DNA of 64,000 bases from JAVJRN01 sp040218415 (GTDB taxonomy: Bacteria > Bacteroidota > Bacteroidia > Cytophagales > Cyclobacteriaceae): contig JAVJRN010000079.1 of the NCBI GenBank assembly GCA_040218415.1, positions 248,001 through 312,000 of the forward strand, in the 5' to 3' direction. A program made the translations under genes and the position numbers. The notes below the pieces were generated by a model. That model did no database searches and was not told the origin of the DNA. It saw only the letters and a program-made list of their open reading frames with translations. Below are positions 27,414-35,918 of this stretch, piece by piece (position 1 is the first letter of the stretch; every line of letters begins with the position of its first letter).

Positions 27414-28229
27414 TTACTTAGAAAGTTTGTGCTTGACAAGCATGTCTACCAAAGAGATAGAAGCGTCTTCCATTCCATTAACTAAAGAATCTATTTTAGA
27501 AATAAGATAGTTGTAGAATAATTGAAGGATAACAGCAACGATTAGTCCACCAACTGTAGTCAATAGTGCTACTTTGATACCTCCAGCAACGAGTGATGGA
27601 GAAACGTCTCCTGCTTCAGCGATGGCATCAAATGCGCCAATCATACCAATTACAGTTCCCATGAAACCTAGCATTGGAGCAAGTGAAATGAAAAGTGATA
27701 TCCATACCATTCCTCTTTCTAATTTCCCCATTTCAACCGAACCATAAGAGATGATTGATTTCTCAACCATTTCGATACCTTCGGTCATTCTCATCATACC
27801 CTGTACAAAAATTGAGGCTACTGGACCTCTGGTATTTTTACAAACTTCTTTTGCAGCTTCTACACCGCCAGAAGCTAAAGCACTTTCTACACTCGCTAAC
27901 AATTTCTTGTTATTGGTAGACGCTAAGTTTAAGTGAATGATTCTTTCGATCGCAATTGCCAATCCTAAAATAAGACAAAGCAGAACGATACCCATAAATT
28001 CTGGTCCACCGTCAATAAATTGCTGTTTTACGACCTGATGAAAAGATTCTTCAGGTTCTTCAACAACTGGGGGAAGTACCTCATCTATTGTTTCAACTGG
28101 TGCAACTTCAGCGACTTCAGTTGAATCATCTTCCATGGTCGTGGTAGAGTCAGCATCTTGTGCATTCAAGGTGATTGAAGAGAAGGTAAAAACACCTGCT
28201 AACATCAAAAGAGTAAATAACTTTTTCAT
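27414..28229 (-). CDS. exbB: MotA/TolQ/ExbB proton channel family protein
   Basis: A 271-residue inner-membrane protein. A signal-peptide-like N-terminus (MKKLFTLLMLAGVFTFSSITLNA) and an acidic linker (DDSTEVAEVAPVETIDE) precede three membrane segments, the last two with the TolQ/ExbB signature GFMGTVIGMIGAF and VALLTTVGGLIVAV. ExbB pentamers enclose an ExbD dimer and conduct protons to drive TonB or Tol work at the outer membrane. It is first in its four-gene operon and divergent in function from the tRNA gene upstream. It could energise the SusC importer at 53 kb, though the links between systems are not visible. Confidence 0.92.
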   Translation of the reverse strand: MKKLFTLLMLAGVFTFSSITLNAQDADSTTTMEDDSTEVAEVAPVETIDEVLPPVVEEPEESFHQVVKQQFIDGGPEFMGIVLLCLILGLAIAIERIIHLNLASTNNKKLLASVESALASGGVEAAKEVCKNTRGPVASIFVQGMMRMTEGIEMVEKSIISYGSVEMGKLERGMVWISLFISLAPMLGFMGTVIGMIGAFDAIAEAGDVSPSLVAGGIKVALLTTVGGLIVAVILQLFYNYLISKIDSLVNGMEDASISLVDMLVKHKLSK

Positions 28230-28300
28230 AATCTGTTTGGTAGTCTTCGGTTAAGTTTTGTTTTTATTTTTTCGTAAATATATTAATTAATAATGAACTG

Positions 28301-28387
28301 CGGAGAGAGAGGGATTCGAACCCTCGATACCCGTAAAGGTATACACGCTTTCCAGGCGTGCGCCTTCAGCCACTCGGCCACCTCTCC
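28301..28387 (-). tRNA. tRNA-Ser (anticodon GGA)
   Basis: Minus-strand cloverleaf: acceptor GGAGAGG pairing with TCTCTCC, D-arm GCCGAGTGGCTGAAGGC, anticodon arm CACGC-CTGGAAA-GCGTG with anticodon GGA, a long class II variable arm (TATACC/GGGTAT), and T-arm GAGGG-TTCGAAT-CCCTC. No CCA is encoded. It reads UCC and UCU codons. Confidence 0.96.
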
Positions 28388-28469
28388 TTTATTCGACTTT
28401 GCTTTACACAAGGCGACAAATAAATCAATAAAAAGATCCTAATGCAAATTTTAATAACTTTTGAATGGA

Positions 28470-29537
28470 CTATTCATCCATTTCTCCTACAATTGATGAT
28501 CCTAATTTTAATTTTAACTTTTTACTATCGTTTTCATTGGCAAGAAGAAACATGAGTTTTGTTGTAGCAGCTTCAGTGGTTATATCTCCGCCGCTCACTA
28601 CTCCAATATCATTCAACTGCTTACTGGTTTCATATCTGCCTTGCACAACTTCTCCTCCACTGCATTGACTCACATTAAAAATAATAACATCTCTCTTTAC
28701 AGCAAGCTTCAGTTCACTCAAGAACCACGAGTGATTCATCGTGTTCCCAGAGCCGTAACTTTCTAAAATAATCCCTTTCAACTTAGCATTCCTCAAGATA
28801 GAAGTCACTGTGAACTTGTTGATACCAGGGAAAATTTTAAGGATCACAATATTATCATTGAATCCTCCTAATAATTTAAATTTTTCTTTTTTCAACCCAG
28901 CATTCAGATGGGCATAATTAAATTCAATATTAATTCCTGATTCTGCTAATATTGGATAATTCTGAGATTCAAATGCTGCGAAGGTACTACTCTTAATTTT
29001 TTGAGCTCTGTTTCCTCTTAAAAGATAAAAATTAAAATAAACACAAACTTCTCGCACAACAGACACACCATTAATTTTTTTTGATGCTATTTCTAATGCC
29101 GTTATTAAATTCTCCCTTGCATCCGATCTTATTGATCCTATCGGAATCTGTGCTCCCGTGAATATCACAGGTTTTGTAAGCCCCCTAAGCATGTAACTCA
29201 ATGCAGATGCTGAATAAGCCATCGTGTCAGTCCCATGCAAAATAACAAAACCATCATATTGCGCATAGTTTTCAAAAATGATGAAAGCCATATTTTGCCA
29301 ATCCTGATGATCTATATTAGAGCTGTCTCTGGGTTCTGGAAATGAAATAACCGTAATTCGAAGATCTAATGCCTTCAGCTCGGGTATTTGTTCTATCACC
29401 TTCCCAAAATTAAAAGGTGCCAATGAACCATCTTCATCCATCGCCATGCCGAATGTACCTCCTGTGTAAATTATCAAGATAGCGTCCTGAGGATTTACCT
29501 TTGAGGAGGTGCGAATATTAACGATTTTATAATTCAT
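28470..29537 (-). CDS. ansA: Type I L-asparaginase
   Basis: A 355-residue cytoplasmic asparaginase of the bacterial AnsA type, converting L-asparagine to aspartate and ammonia. Both Thr motifs are present: YTGGTFGM (24-31) with Thr28, and HGTDTMAY (101-108) with the Thr103-Asp104 pair. No signal peptide is seen, so it is the cytoplasmic type I form. It overlaps the tatD start by one base. It is unrelated in fold to the isoaspartyl peptidase at 63 kb, and distance from that locus argues against a shared operon. Confidence 0.93.
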   Translation of the reverse strand: MNYKIVNIRTSSKVNPQDAILIIYTGGTFGMAMDEDGSLAPFNFGKVIEQIPELKALDLRITVISFPEPRDSSNIDHQDWQNMAFIIFENYAQYDGFVILHGTDTMAYSASALSYMLRGLTKPVIFTGAQIPIGSIRSDARENLITALEIASKKINGVSVVREVCVYFNFYLLRGNRAQKIKSSTFAAFESQNYPILAESGINIEFNYAHLNAGLKKEKFKLLGGFNDNIVILKIFPGINKFTVTSILRNAKLKGIILESYGSGNTMNHSWFLSELKLAVKRDVIIFNVSQCSGGEVVQGRYETSKQLNDIGVVSGGDITTEAATTKLMFLLANENDSKKLKLKLGSSIVGEMDE

Positions 29538-30307
29538 TACTCTAATTTGAAGAGTCTTTTGGAATTTTGAGTAGTAGTCTCTGCTATTTCTGCAATATTT
29601 ATATTTCTTACCTCCGCAATTTTCACAGCAATATCGTAAATCCGCACGGGCTCATTTCGCTTGCCTCTAAAAGGAACCGGCGATAAATAAGGGCTATCAG
29701 TTTCAAGAACTAGTCTTTCCAAATTTGCCTTCATCAACACCTCTTCAAGTCCTCCATTCTTGAAAGTAGCCACCCCACCTATCCCGATATAGAATCCTAA
29801 ATTTTCAATGCGTCGAAGCTGAACTACATCACCTGTGAAGCAGTGAAACACTCCTTTGAGACCTCTATCTGAAAATAATTCAACTAGCTCAATGGTTTCG
29901 TCAATTGACTCTCTGCAATGAATAACGATGGGTAGTTGATATTTCAATGCCAGTTCGCATTGTATTTTAAATGCCTCTTTCTGATATTTAAACAATGATT
30001 TATCCCAGTATAAGTCAGTTCCCATTTCGCCTACGGCTATAAACTGCCTTTTTGAAAGCCACTCTTCCACTTCATAAAGCTGCTTTTCGAAGTTTTTCGT
30101 CACATAACAAGGATGAAGCCCCATCATGGAGTAACAAATCTTTGGGTAGCGCTCCTCCAACTCAAGCATGTTATCAATACTTTCATGGTCAATATTTGGC
30201 ATACATATTTTTGTAACACCTGCCTCAGTTGCATTATTTATAACTTCTGCAACATCTTCGTTAAATTCTTCTGAAAATATGTGGGCATGAGAATCAATAA
30301 AATTCAT
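29537..30307 (-). CDS. tatD: TatD-family metal-dependent hydrolase (DNase)
   Basis: A 256-residue TIM-barrel hydrolase. Metal ligands are visible: DSHAH (His7, His9), Glu94 (VGEMGTD), His130 (VIHCRE), His155 (FHCFTGD) and the Asp of LETDSPYL near 205. TatD proteins are 3'-5' nucleases acting in DNA repair or RNA quality control. It shares one base with ansA and overlaps the upstream deacetylase gene by four bases, forming a coupled run of genes. Confidence 0.93.
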   Translation of the reverse strand: MNFIDSHAHIFSEEFNEDVAEVINNATEAGVTKICMPNIDHESIDNMLELEERYPKICYSMMGLHPCYVTKNFEKQLYEVEEWLSKRQFIAVGEMGTDLYWDKSLFKYQKEAFKIQCELALKYQLPIVIHCRESIDETIELVELFSDRGLKGVFHCFTGDVVQLRRIENLGFYIGIGGVATFKNGGLEEVLMKANLERLVLETDSPYLSPVPFRGKRNEPVRIYDIAVKIAEVRNINIAEIAETTTQNSKRLFKLE

Positions 30308-30930
30308 GTAGGTAAAACTTTAAATTGGTAACCCTGATTAGTAAAATGCTTTAAAACTGCCTCTAAAATTATTTTAGTTGAATTGACAGACTTGATTTGA
30401 TCATGAAAAAGCAGGATAGATCCTGTTGGAGCTTTTGTCATTTTATTGATGGATTTTCCAATGTCCAAATTTGGATCAAAATCCCATGAAATATGACTCC
30501 ACATATAAATTTTATATTCTTTTAAAAGGCGCAACTGAGCATATTTAATCTCTCCATAGGGAGGCCTAAAAAGACGAGCTTTTTCACTGATTCGATTAAG
30601 TTCTTTTTGACACAATTCCACATTTGCTAAATATTTAGCCGTTGATGTCTTCCATCCCGATTCGTGATAATAGGCATGATTTCCGAGCAAATGACCTTTT
30701 GAAATAATAGTATCGGCGATTGAAGGATGACTTTTCAAATTTCCCCCAAGGCAAAACCATGTGGCCTTTGCATGATAATTGTCCAGTAATTCGAGAATTT
30801 CAAAAGTAGAATTAGGAGTTGGTCCATCATCGAAAGTGAGAAAAATCTCTTTCTGGGTTGTTTTAATTTTCCAAATAGCAGAAGGGTAACCCCACATAAC
30901 CAGTTGTGGCACCTTATAAAACCGAAACAT
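30304..30930 (-). CDS. Polysaccharide deacetylase (NodB domain)
   Basis: A 208-residue carbohydrate esterase 4 protein. The NodB motifs are complete: TFDDG (Asp34, Asp35), metal histidines as HAYYH (His85, His89), RPPYGE, and the late LLFHD histidine motif. CE4 enzymes remove N- or O-acetyl groups from peptidoglycan or other polysaccharides. I see no clear signal peptide, only a short hydrophobic N-terminus (FYKVPQLVMWGYP), so the site of action is uncertain. It overlaps tatD by four bases. Confidence 0.9.
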   Translation of the reverse strand: MFRFYKVPQLVMWGYPSAIWKIKTTQKEIFLTFDDGPTPNSTFEILELLDNYHAKATWFCLGGNLKSHPSIADTIISKGHLLGNHAYYHESGWKTSTAKYLANVELCQKELNRISEKARLFRPPYGEIKYAQLRLLKEYKIYMWSHISWDFDPNLDIGKSINKMTKAPTGSILLFHDQIKSVNSTKIILEAVLKHFTNQGYQFKVLPT

Positions 30931-30948
30931 GATTGGGGCTAATTATAA

Positions 30949-32136
30949 TTATGACCGAACCAAACAAGACAATATCGTTATGTCATCATTGTAAGGAACC
31001 TCCTTGCGAAAATCATCAAGAGATTTTAACAGGTTAAAATGAAGACTATCCAAGTCGAGATATTCCTGTCGAGTAAGTACTTCCTTGATTTTTTCTTCCC
31101 CAAACTGTTCATCCTCCTCATTAAAGGCTTCTGATAATCCGTCGGTATAACCAAAAAATAGAAAATTAGAAACATTTTTCACTACTGCCTTATCAAGGAA
31201 CGGTAATGGCTCAAACATACCAAGAACTGTAGTGCCTTCGCTTAGCTCTGCTATCCCATTTTTTTGAACCAAGTAAAGAGGATTATGGCCGCAGCTTATG
31301 TATTCAAAATCAAGCGATTTGAAATCATACATACCCACGAAAAAAGTAATGAAATTTTCCATATTACCACTAGTGGTGATAATATGATTGAGTTCTGCTA
31401 CAATTTCAACTAAATCTTGGGTTTTTCGAATCAGTGTTCTTAATGATGCCTGAAAATTGGACATCAGCAAAGCAGCGGGTACACCTTTCCCCGATACGTC
31501 AGCGATACATATTAAAAACTTATCCTCATCAATGGCTAAATAGTCGTAATAATCACCACCTACATCCTGATGAGGTAGGTAAATAGCATCAATTTTCAAG
31601 CGATCTGAGTTGGGTAGCGTTTTAGGAAAAAGAAAGTTTTGCACCTTTTTGGCAATTTCCATTTCTTTTTTGTGTGCTTCTTGCAATAACTGCCTTCGCG
31701 CCAACTTCTTATTTTCAATCGCCACAATAATGATATTGGTCAGGGCTTTCAAAAAAGTTGTGTTAGCGTTCTCCATGTTAGGAAGACCACCGATAAAAAG
31801 TATTGCCAGCAGCGAATCTTTGTGTAATACAGGTAAAACATGATCGAAAATTCCATATTCAGAGCAATCTCCGTTAAGATCTGCGGTATCTGTTATGGTC
31901 AAAAATTTTGCGTCCAATTCCGTTGAATTCCAGTCATGATCACTTCCAAAGTGAACTTTACATTTCCAACTTCGATCTTTTACAAATAAGGCAAGCTTTT
32001 TCACCTTCAAGTCCGCCAATAATGTAAAACGGTATATTTTATATAAATCCTCCTCCGAAAAATTATTATTTATTGCTTGTGTGATTTCAAGCAATGCGTT
32101 TAATTCAAGATCACGTATATCTAGTCCTTTTTGCAT
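30949..32136 (-). CDS. GAF-like domain plus SpoIIE/PP2C-type serine phosphatase
   Basis: A 395-residue cytoplasmic signalling protein. An N-terminal GAF-like domain (about 10-145) is joined by a helix (145-170) to a SpoIIE-type PP2C phosphatase domain (about 175-395) with metal Asp residues in DVGGDYYDY (191-199) and ADVSGKGVPAALL (212-224). Such RsbU-like phosphatases usually dephosphorylate anti-sigma-factor antagonists. No such partner is adjacent. The next gene upstream, a small hypothetical, stops immediately before it. Confidence 0.9.
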   Translation of the reverse strand: MQKGLDIRDLELNALLEITQAINNNFSEEDLYKIYRFTLLADLKVKKLALFVKDRSWKCKVHFGSDHDWNSTELDAKFLTITDTADLNGDCSEYGIFDHVLPVLHKDSLLAILFIGGLPNMENANTTFLKALTNIIIVAIENKKLARRQLLQEAHKKEMEIAKKVQNFLFPKTLPNSDRLKIDAIYLPHQDVGGDYYDYLAIDEDKFLICIADVSGKGVPAALLMSNFQASLRTLIRKTQDLVEIVAELNHIITTSGNMENFITFFVGMYDFKSLDFEYISCGHNPLYLVQKNGIAELSEGTTVLGMFEPLPFLDKAVVKNVSNFLFFGYTDGLSEAFNEEDEQFGEEKIKEVLTRQEYLDLDSLHFNLLKSLDDFRKEVPYNDDITILSCLVRS

Positions 32137-32385
32137 TTAGGAATTGTGCGCGAGTAGGCCTTTTTTGGTTGCGAGAAAATAATACTTTTCCAAGTTAGCG
32201 GGTTTAATCTGATCTCTTGATGCTTCAAGATCTACATCCGATAATATTTTTATCCAGCCCTTATGATAAAGAGCTATTAAGTTCTCCACCAAAACGTCCT
32301 TGGTAAGATTCAATTCATTAAAAAGATATTCATATTTTTGAACAAAATATAATTCATCTAAAATTTCAAATTCTTCATCCGTCAT
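32137..32385 (-). CDS. Hypothetical protein, 82 residues
   Basis: A small acidic protein (MTDEEFEILDELYFVQKYEY) with a helix-turn-helix-like run, FNELNLTKDVLVENLIALYHKGWIKIL, that resembles a winged-helix DNA-binding core. I do not recognise the family. The frame is open to an ATG at 32427, but the ATG at 32385 gives a better N-terminus and only 11 bases of overlap with the glycosyltransferase gene. It ends directly against the SpoIIE-type phosphatase gene, so the two are probably functionally coupled. Confidence 0.65.
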   Translation of the reverse strand: MTDEEFEILDELYFVQKYEYLFNELNLTKDVLVENLIALYHKGWIKILSDVDLEASRDQIKPANLEKYYFLATKKGLLAHNS

Positions 32386-33481
32386 AATGTCTACCTTTCC
32401 AGCTATAGCTGCCAAAAATAGAAGCAATGGCCAAGAATATGATAAAAAAAGGGTAAATAATCTGTAGGCTCAGTACTGAAACAGTAAAAGACTCTAGCTC
32501 GAAAAAGCGGTTTAGCCGCTTAATATAAAGATATTCAACCATCAATTTGGAGGCAACAGCAATGATTACTGGCAATAGGTTTACCTGATTAGTTAGCAAT
32601 AAAACTATGAGAATTGGAACCGAAGCGTAGCTAATAAAAAAGAGAAGGGATCCTAAGACTATTTTTAAAGACCGGAATTTTTTCCACTTGCTACTCCACC
32701 GAATTCTTTGGTTGATTAATTTTTGAAATGAAGGCTCAGCCTCCGTTGTTACAATGGCCTCTTTTGATTTGAGATAAGCTATTTTATCAGGAAAACTTCG
32801 ACTCATTTTTTGTAATAAAAATTGATCATCACCACTAGCAATATGCTCATTTCCATGGTAGCCTTTAACTTTTATAAATGCAGACTTTTTGTAAGCCATA
32901 TTGGCTCCATTGCAATAAAACGGGTTGCCGGCTGACAGTAAAATAGCTCCTGCTCCCGTAAGGCCTGCAAATTCTATAGACTGTAACCTTTGAAACAAAT
33001 TCGATGAGGACATTTTCACAGGGCCAGCAATGAATATATTTCCGAGTAAAAAACTTTTTGAATAACAATTCAAAATGCCACTTTTAAAAGTACAATCCGC
33101 ATCTATTGTTAAAATATAATCATGTCTTGAGAGGTCTATTCCCTCAGTAATTGCATTTTTCTTCCCTTGTTTTTTAGCAGAAATTAATTTCGCTTTAATC
33201 TTAGCGTTTTCATCAATAAACTTTGCGATCGTGTTTTTTGACTGATCAGTAGAGCCATCATCTATAAAAATTACCTCCCAATCACCTTGATATTCAATAC
33301 TTTCAATAGATCTAAGTAAAGGTTCAATACGCAATTGCTCATTTCGGACGGCAACAATCAAACTAATTGATATTGAAGGTGAGCCGTTTGGCTGATATTC
33401 TACGTTTGGCATGGTATGCCAGTAGGACCGCATAAATAAAAAAAAAGCCAGATGAATGAAGACAAATAAAAACAAAATCAT
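32375..33481 (-). CDS. Family 2 glycosyltransferase (membrane)
   Basis: A 368-residue protein with an N-terminal membrane helix, a GT-A domain (SLIVAVRNEQLRIEPLLRS, VIFIDDGSTDQS, LTIDADC, ASGDDQFL, QRIRWSSKW) and two to three C-terminal membrane segments. Such GT2 enzymes move a sugar from a nucleotide donor to a lipid or polysaccharide at the inner membrane. It overlaps the flippase-like gene by four bases (ATGA), and the pair probably works on one glycolipid (inference). Confidence 0.88.
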   Translation of the reverse strand: MILFLFVFIHLAFFLFMRSYWHTMPNVEYQPNGSPSISISLIVAVRNEQLRIEPLLRSIESIEYQGDWEVIFIDDGSTDQSKNTIAKFIDENAKIKAKLISAKKQGKKNAITEGIDLSRHDYILTIDADCTFKSGILNCYSKSFLLGNIFIAGPVKMSSSNLFQRLQSIEFAGLTGAGAILLSAGNPFYCNGANMAYKKSAFIKVKGYHGNEHIASGDDQFLLQKMSRSFPDKIAYLKSKEAIVTTEAEPSFQKLINQRIRWSSKWKKFRSLKIVLGSLLFFISYASVPILIVLLLTNQVNLLPVIIAVASKLMVEYLYIKRLNRFFELESFTVSVLSLQIIYPFFIIFLAIASIFGSYSWKGRHYDG

Positions 33482-34338
33482 GCTGGCAATATTTTATGGG
33501 ATCCTTGAGTGGAAATTAACAAAGCCCCAATTACGGAAGGTGTAACAGCATTTATCAGCCAAATAAGTGTGCAAGGAATCATGATGATGGATGTACTGCC
33601 CAATAACCCCTCGAAAAAGACCATTGCGCTCGCTTCTCTAACACCTATTTTACCTAAAATGCCAGGGGAAAAAGTTTTAAATAAAAAGATCCAACCTATA
33701 CCCATCAAAATTTGTATCGTAGGTAAGTCAACATAAAGATCAATTAAAAGGTAAAACTGAAAAGTAAATACGAAATACCTCAAAATTGTAAGCCAAATTA
33801 CCGAACCCAATTCATGGATAACTTTAATAAAAAAAGCGAAGAACAAAGTCAACGTAAAAGCGCCGATCAACCATAACAATTGATGAGTATCTATCTTATC
33901 GAAATAGAAAGCCATGGAGCATCCACCAAAGAGCATGGTGATAGCAAGACTTAAAAAACTTATGATCACGGCGGATTTCGCAGATTGAAAATGATTGTTT
34001 ACATTTTTTAATCTTACCAAAAAATCACCTGTTGCGTATGGTAAAAGCCAATTGATTGCCTGACCAATCAGAACAATCCTTACAGATTCTTTTCTGGTCA
34101 AATGTTCATTTGGCACGGCCATTCTCCACTTTTCCGCCTCAAGCCACCAGTTCACTACTCCTAGAAGACACACTATCACTAGAGTAAATAAAAAACCGTC
34201 AATATGAATTTCACTGATTGATAGTTTCTGGTCTCTCAGCTGAAACCCAATAAAAAACAAGACCACTACGGAAAAAGAGAGCTTAACGTACTTATAAATA
34301 TGCTTTTTAAAATGGCTTTTTGTGTGAGTAACTTGCAT
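33478..34338 (-). CDS. Lysylphosphatidylglycerol synthase-type flippase-domain membrane protein
   Basis: A 286-residue protein with about seven or eight membrane segments, resembling the membrane (flippase) domain of MprF and the UPF0104 family. The soluble aminoacyl-transferase part is missing. Characteristic pieces are INWLLPYATGDFLVRL and FKTFSPGILGKIGVREA. It is coupled to the GT2 gene. Its start codon lies two bases from the divergent ruvC start. Confidence 0.8.
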   Translation of the reverse strand: MQVTHTKSHFKKHIYKYVKLSFSVVVLFFIGFQLRDQKLSISEIHIDGFLFTLVIVCLLGVVNWWLEAEKWRMAVPNEHLTRKESVRIVLIGQAINWLLPYATGDFLVRLKNVNNHFQSAKSAVIISFLSLAITMLFGGCSMAFYFDKIDTHQLLWLIGAFTLTLFFAFFIKVIHELGSVIWLTILRYFVFTFQFYLLIDLYVDLPTIQILMGIGWIFLFKTFSPGILGKIGVREASAMVFFEGLLGSTSIIMIPCTLIWLINAVTPSVIGALLISTQGSHKILPA

Positions 34339-34340
34339 CT

Positions 34341-34901
34341 ATGATTAAAAAATCTACTGCCAAGGAAAAAGTAATTTTAGGACTTGATCCGGGGACAAGC
34401 GTAATGGGTTATGGTTTGATTCATGTCAAAGGCAGTGCGATACATTTGTTGCAATTTGGCGTGATACATCTAAGCAAATATCCAAATCATGAAATTAAAC
34501 TAAAAAAAATCTATGAACGTGTTTTGAGCCTCATTATTGACTATCATCCTGATGAAGTAGCTCTTGAAGCACCCTTTTATGGTAAAAATATACAATCGAT
34601 GTTGAAACTCGGTAGGGCGCAAGGTGTAGCCATGGCAGCCGCATTATCACGAGAAATTCCAATTACGGAATATGCGCCAAAAAAAGTAAAGCAATCTGTC
34701 ACTGGCAGTGGAAACTCCTCAAAAGAGCAAGTAGCGGCTATGCTTATGACCTTATTGAAAATAAAAGAAGCACCCAAGTTATTGGATGCTACCGATGCTT
34801 TGGCTGTAGCCTTGTGTCACCATTACCAAGGGGGAAAAGAAACTTCATCTTCCAAAAGCTGGAAAGCTTTTTTGACTGAAAACCCAAATAGGGCAAAGTG
34901 A
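34341..34901 (+). CDS. ruvC: Crossover junction endodeoxyribonuclease RuvC
   Basis: A 186-residue Holliday-junction resolvase of the RNase H-like fold. The first catalytic Asp is in LGLDPGT (Asp16), the Glu in ALEAPFYGKN, and the Asp pair in DATDALAVALCHH. It cuts four-way junctions during recombinational repair with RuvA and RuvB, which are not in the window. It is a single gene, divergent from the flippase-like gene. Confidence 0.95.
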   Translation: MIKKSTAKEKVILGLDPGTSVMGYGLIHVKGSAIHLLQFGVIHLSKYPNHEIKLKKIYERVLSLIIDYHPDEVALEAPFYGKNIQSMLKLGRAQGVAMAAALSREIPITEYAPKKVKQSVTGSGNSSKEQVAAMLMTLLKIKEAPKLLDATDALAVALCHHYQGGKETSSSKSWKAFLTENPNRAK

Positions 34902-34907
34902 TAAAAT

Positions 34908-35300
34908 CTACAGCTTATCTCGAACTTGCTTAGCAATTTGCTGAAACTCGTCTTCTTTAAAGCTCAACTTAGCATTTGCAAAATTCATATCATGAACATC
35001 ATCAATTGGAATTAAATGGATGTGCGCATGGGGCACTTCCAAGCCAATCACAGTCACTCCTATTCTATGGCAAGTAATCGCCTTTCCGATAGCTTGCGCC
35101 ACTTTCTTAGCGAAAATGTGTAACGAAGAAAGTTGATCGTCAGTCAGATCGTAAATGTAATCAACCTCTACTTTTGGTATGACCAGCGTATGCCCTTTTT
35201 TCAAAGGGTTAATATCTAAGAAAGCAAGATGATGCTCATCTTCAGCTATGACATAAGCGGGTATTTCCCGAGCAATTATTTTAGAAAAAATCGAAGACAT
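34908..35300 (-). CDS. HIT-family protein (Hint-like nucleotide hydrolase)
   Basis: A 130-residue histidine-triad protein: FSKIIAREIPAYVIAEDE at the N-terminus and the triad HAHIHL near 97-102. Hint proteins hydrolyse AMP-lysine and similar phosphoramidates. It lies five bases after greA and is convergent with ruvC. Confidence 0.93.
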   Translation of the reverse strand: MSSIFSKIIAREIPAYVIAEDEHHLAFLDINPLKKGHTLVIPKVEVDYIYDLTDDQLSSLHIFAKKVAQAIGKAITCHRIGVTVIGLEVPHAHIHLIPIDDVHDMNFANAKLSFKEDEFQQIAKQVRDKL

Positions 35301-35305
35301 CCTTA

Positions 35306-35776
35306 TTAAAACGAGATTTCAACAATTTCAAATTCCATTGTACCTGCTGGTACTTTAATTGTGGCGCTTTCACCAACTTTCTTACCTAAAAGGCCACTCC
35401 CTATCGGTGATTTAATGGAAATTTTATTGAGCTTCAAGTCAGCCTCCTCCTCCGCTACGATTTGATATTTCAATTGAGCGCCGTTCTTGCTATTCTTAAT
35501 CTTTACGATGGACAAAATTCCCACTTTTGATCTATCCAGGCTTGACTCATCTATCACGCGCGCACTGCCCATCACATTTTCCAGCTTAGATATTTTCAAT
35601 TCTAGAAGGCCTTGAGCATCTTTAGCAGCATCATATTCAGCATTTTCGCTTAAATCTCCTTTATCTCTTGCCTCGGCAATTTGCTTGGCCATGTTCGAAC
35701 GGCCTTTAGTTTTCAAATAATTAAGCTCCGCTTTTAATTTATCTAATCCTTCTTTGGTGTAGTAATTTACTTCCAT
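35306..35776 (-). CDS. greA: Transcription elongation factor GreA
   Basis: A 156-residue protein with the N-terminal coiled coil (YYTKEGLDKLKAELNYL, SENAEYDAAKDAQG carrying the acidic tip) and the C-terminal globular domain. GreA rescues backtracked RNA polymerase by stimulating transcript cleavage. It is followed by the HIT gene. A promoter box at 35863 and a terminator-like hairpin at 35804 lie in its leader. Confidence 0.96.
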   Translation of the reverse strand: MEVNYYTKEGLDKLKAELNYLKTKGRSNMAKQIAEARDKGDLSENAEYDAAKDAQGLLELKISKLENVMGSARVIDESSLDRSKVGILSIVKIKNSKNGAQLKYQIVAEEEADLKLNKISIKSPIGSGLLGKKVGESATIKVPAGTMEFEIVEISF

Positions 35777-35803
35777 GATTCCTTCTTCTAATACCCTTTA
35801 TAA

Positions 35804-35835
35804 CAAAAAAGAACGGCCCCAGTCAGGACCGTTTC
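35804..35835 (-). terminator. Terminator hairpin in front of greA
   Basis: On the minus strand, AACGGTCC, a TGACTG loop and GGGCCGTT form an eight-pair stem with one G-T pair, followed by C and six T. It could end the upstream rsmA-mgtE-dehydrogenase transcript, act as an attenuator in the greA leader, or both. Confidence 0.75.
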
Positions 35836-35862
35836 TAGTGTAAATCTTTTTCAATTCAGAGG

Positions 35863-35870
35863 CAAATATA
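35863..35870 (-). promoter_or_regulatory. -7 promoter box TATATTTG upstream of greA
   Basis: A perfect TAnnTTTG match on the minus strand between the dehydrogenase stop and greA. It would give a leader of about 80 bases that includes the terminator hairpin at 35804-35835. Confidence 0.5.
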
Positions 35871-35918
35871 AGACATACGCGCCTTAAACGCAATTTTCTC
35901 TTAGTTAGCTTGAGCCGA

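Noticed and set aside
28470..29537. Type I asparaginase as part of the cyanophycin locus
   Set aside because: It is over 20 kb away and coupled to tatD and a deacetylase; a cytoplasmic housekeeping role is sufficient.
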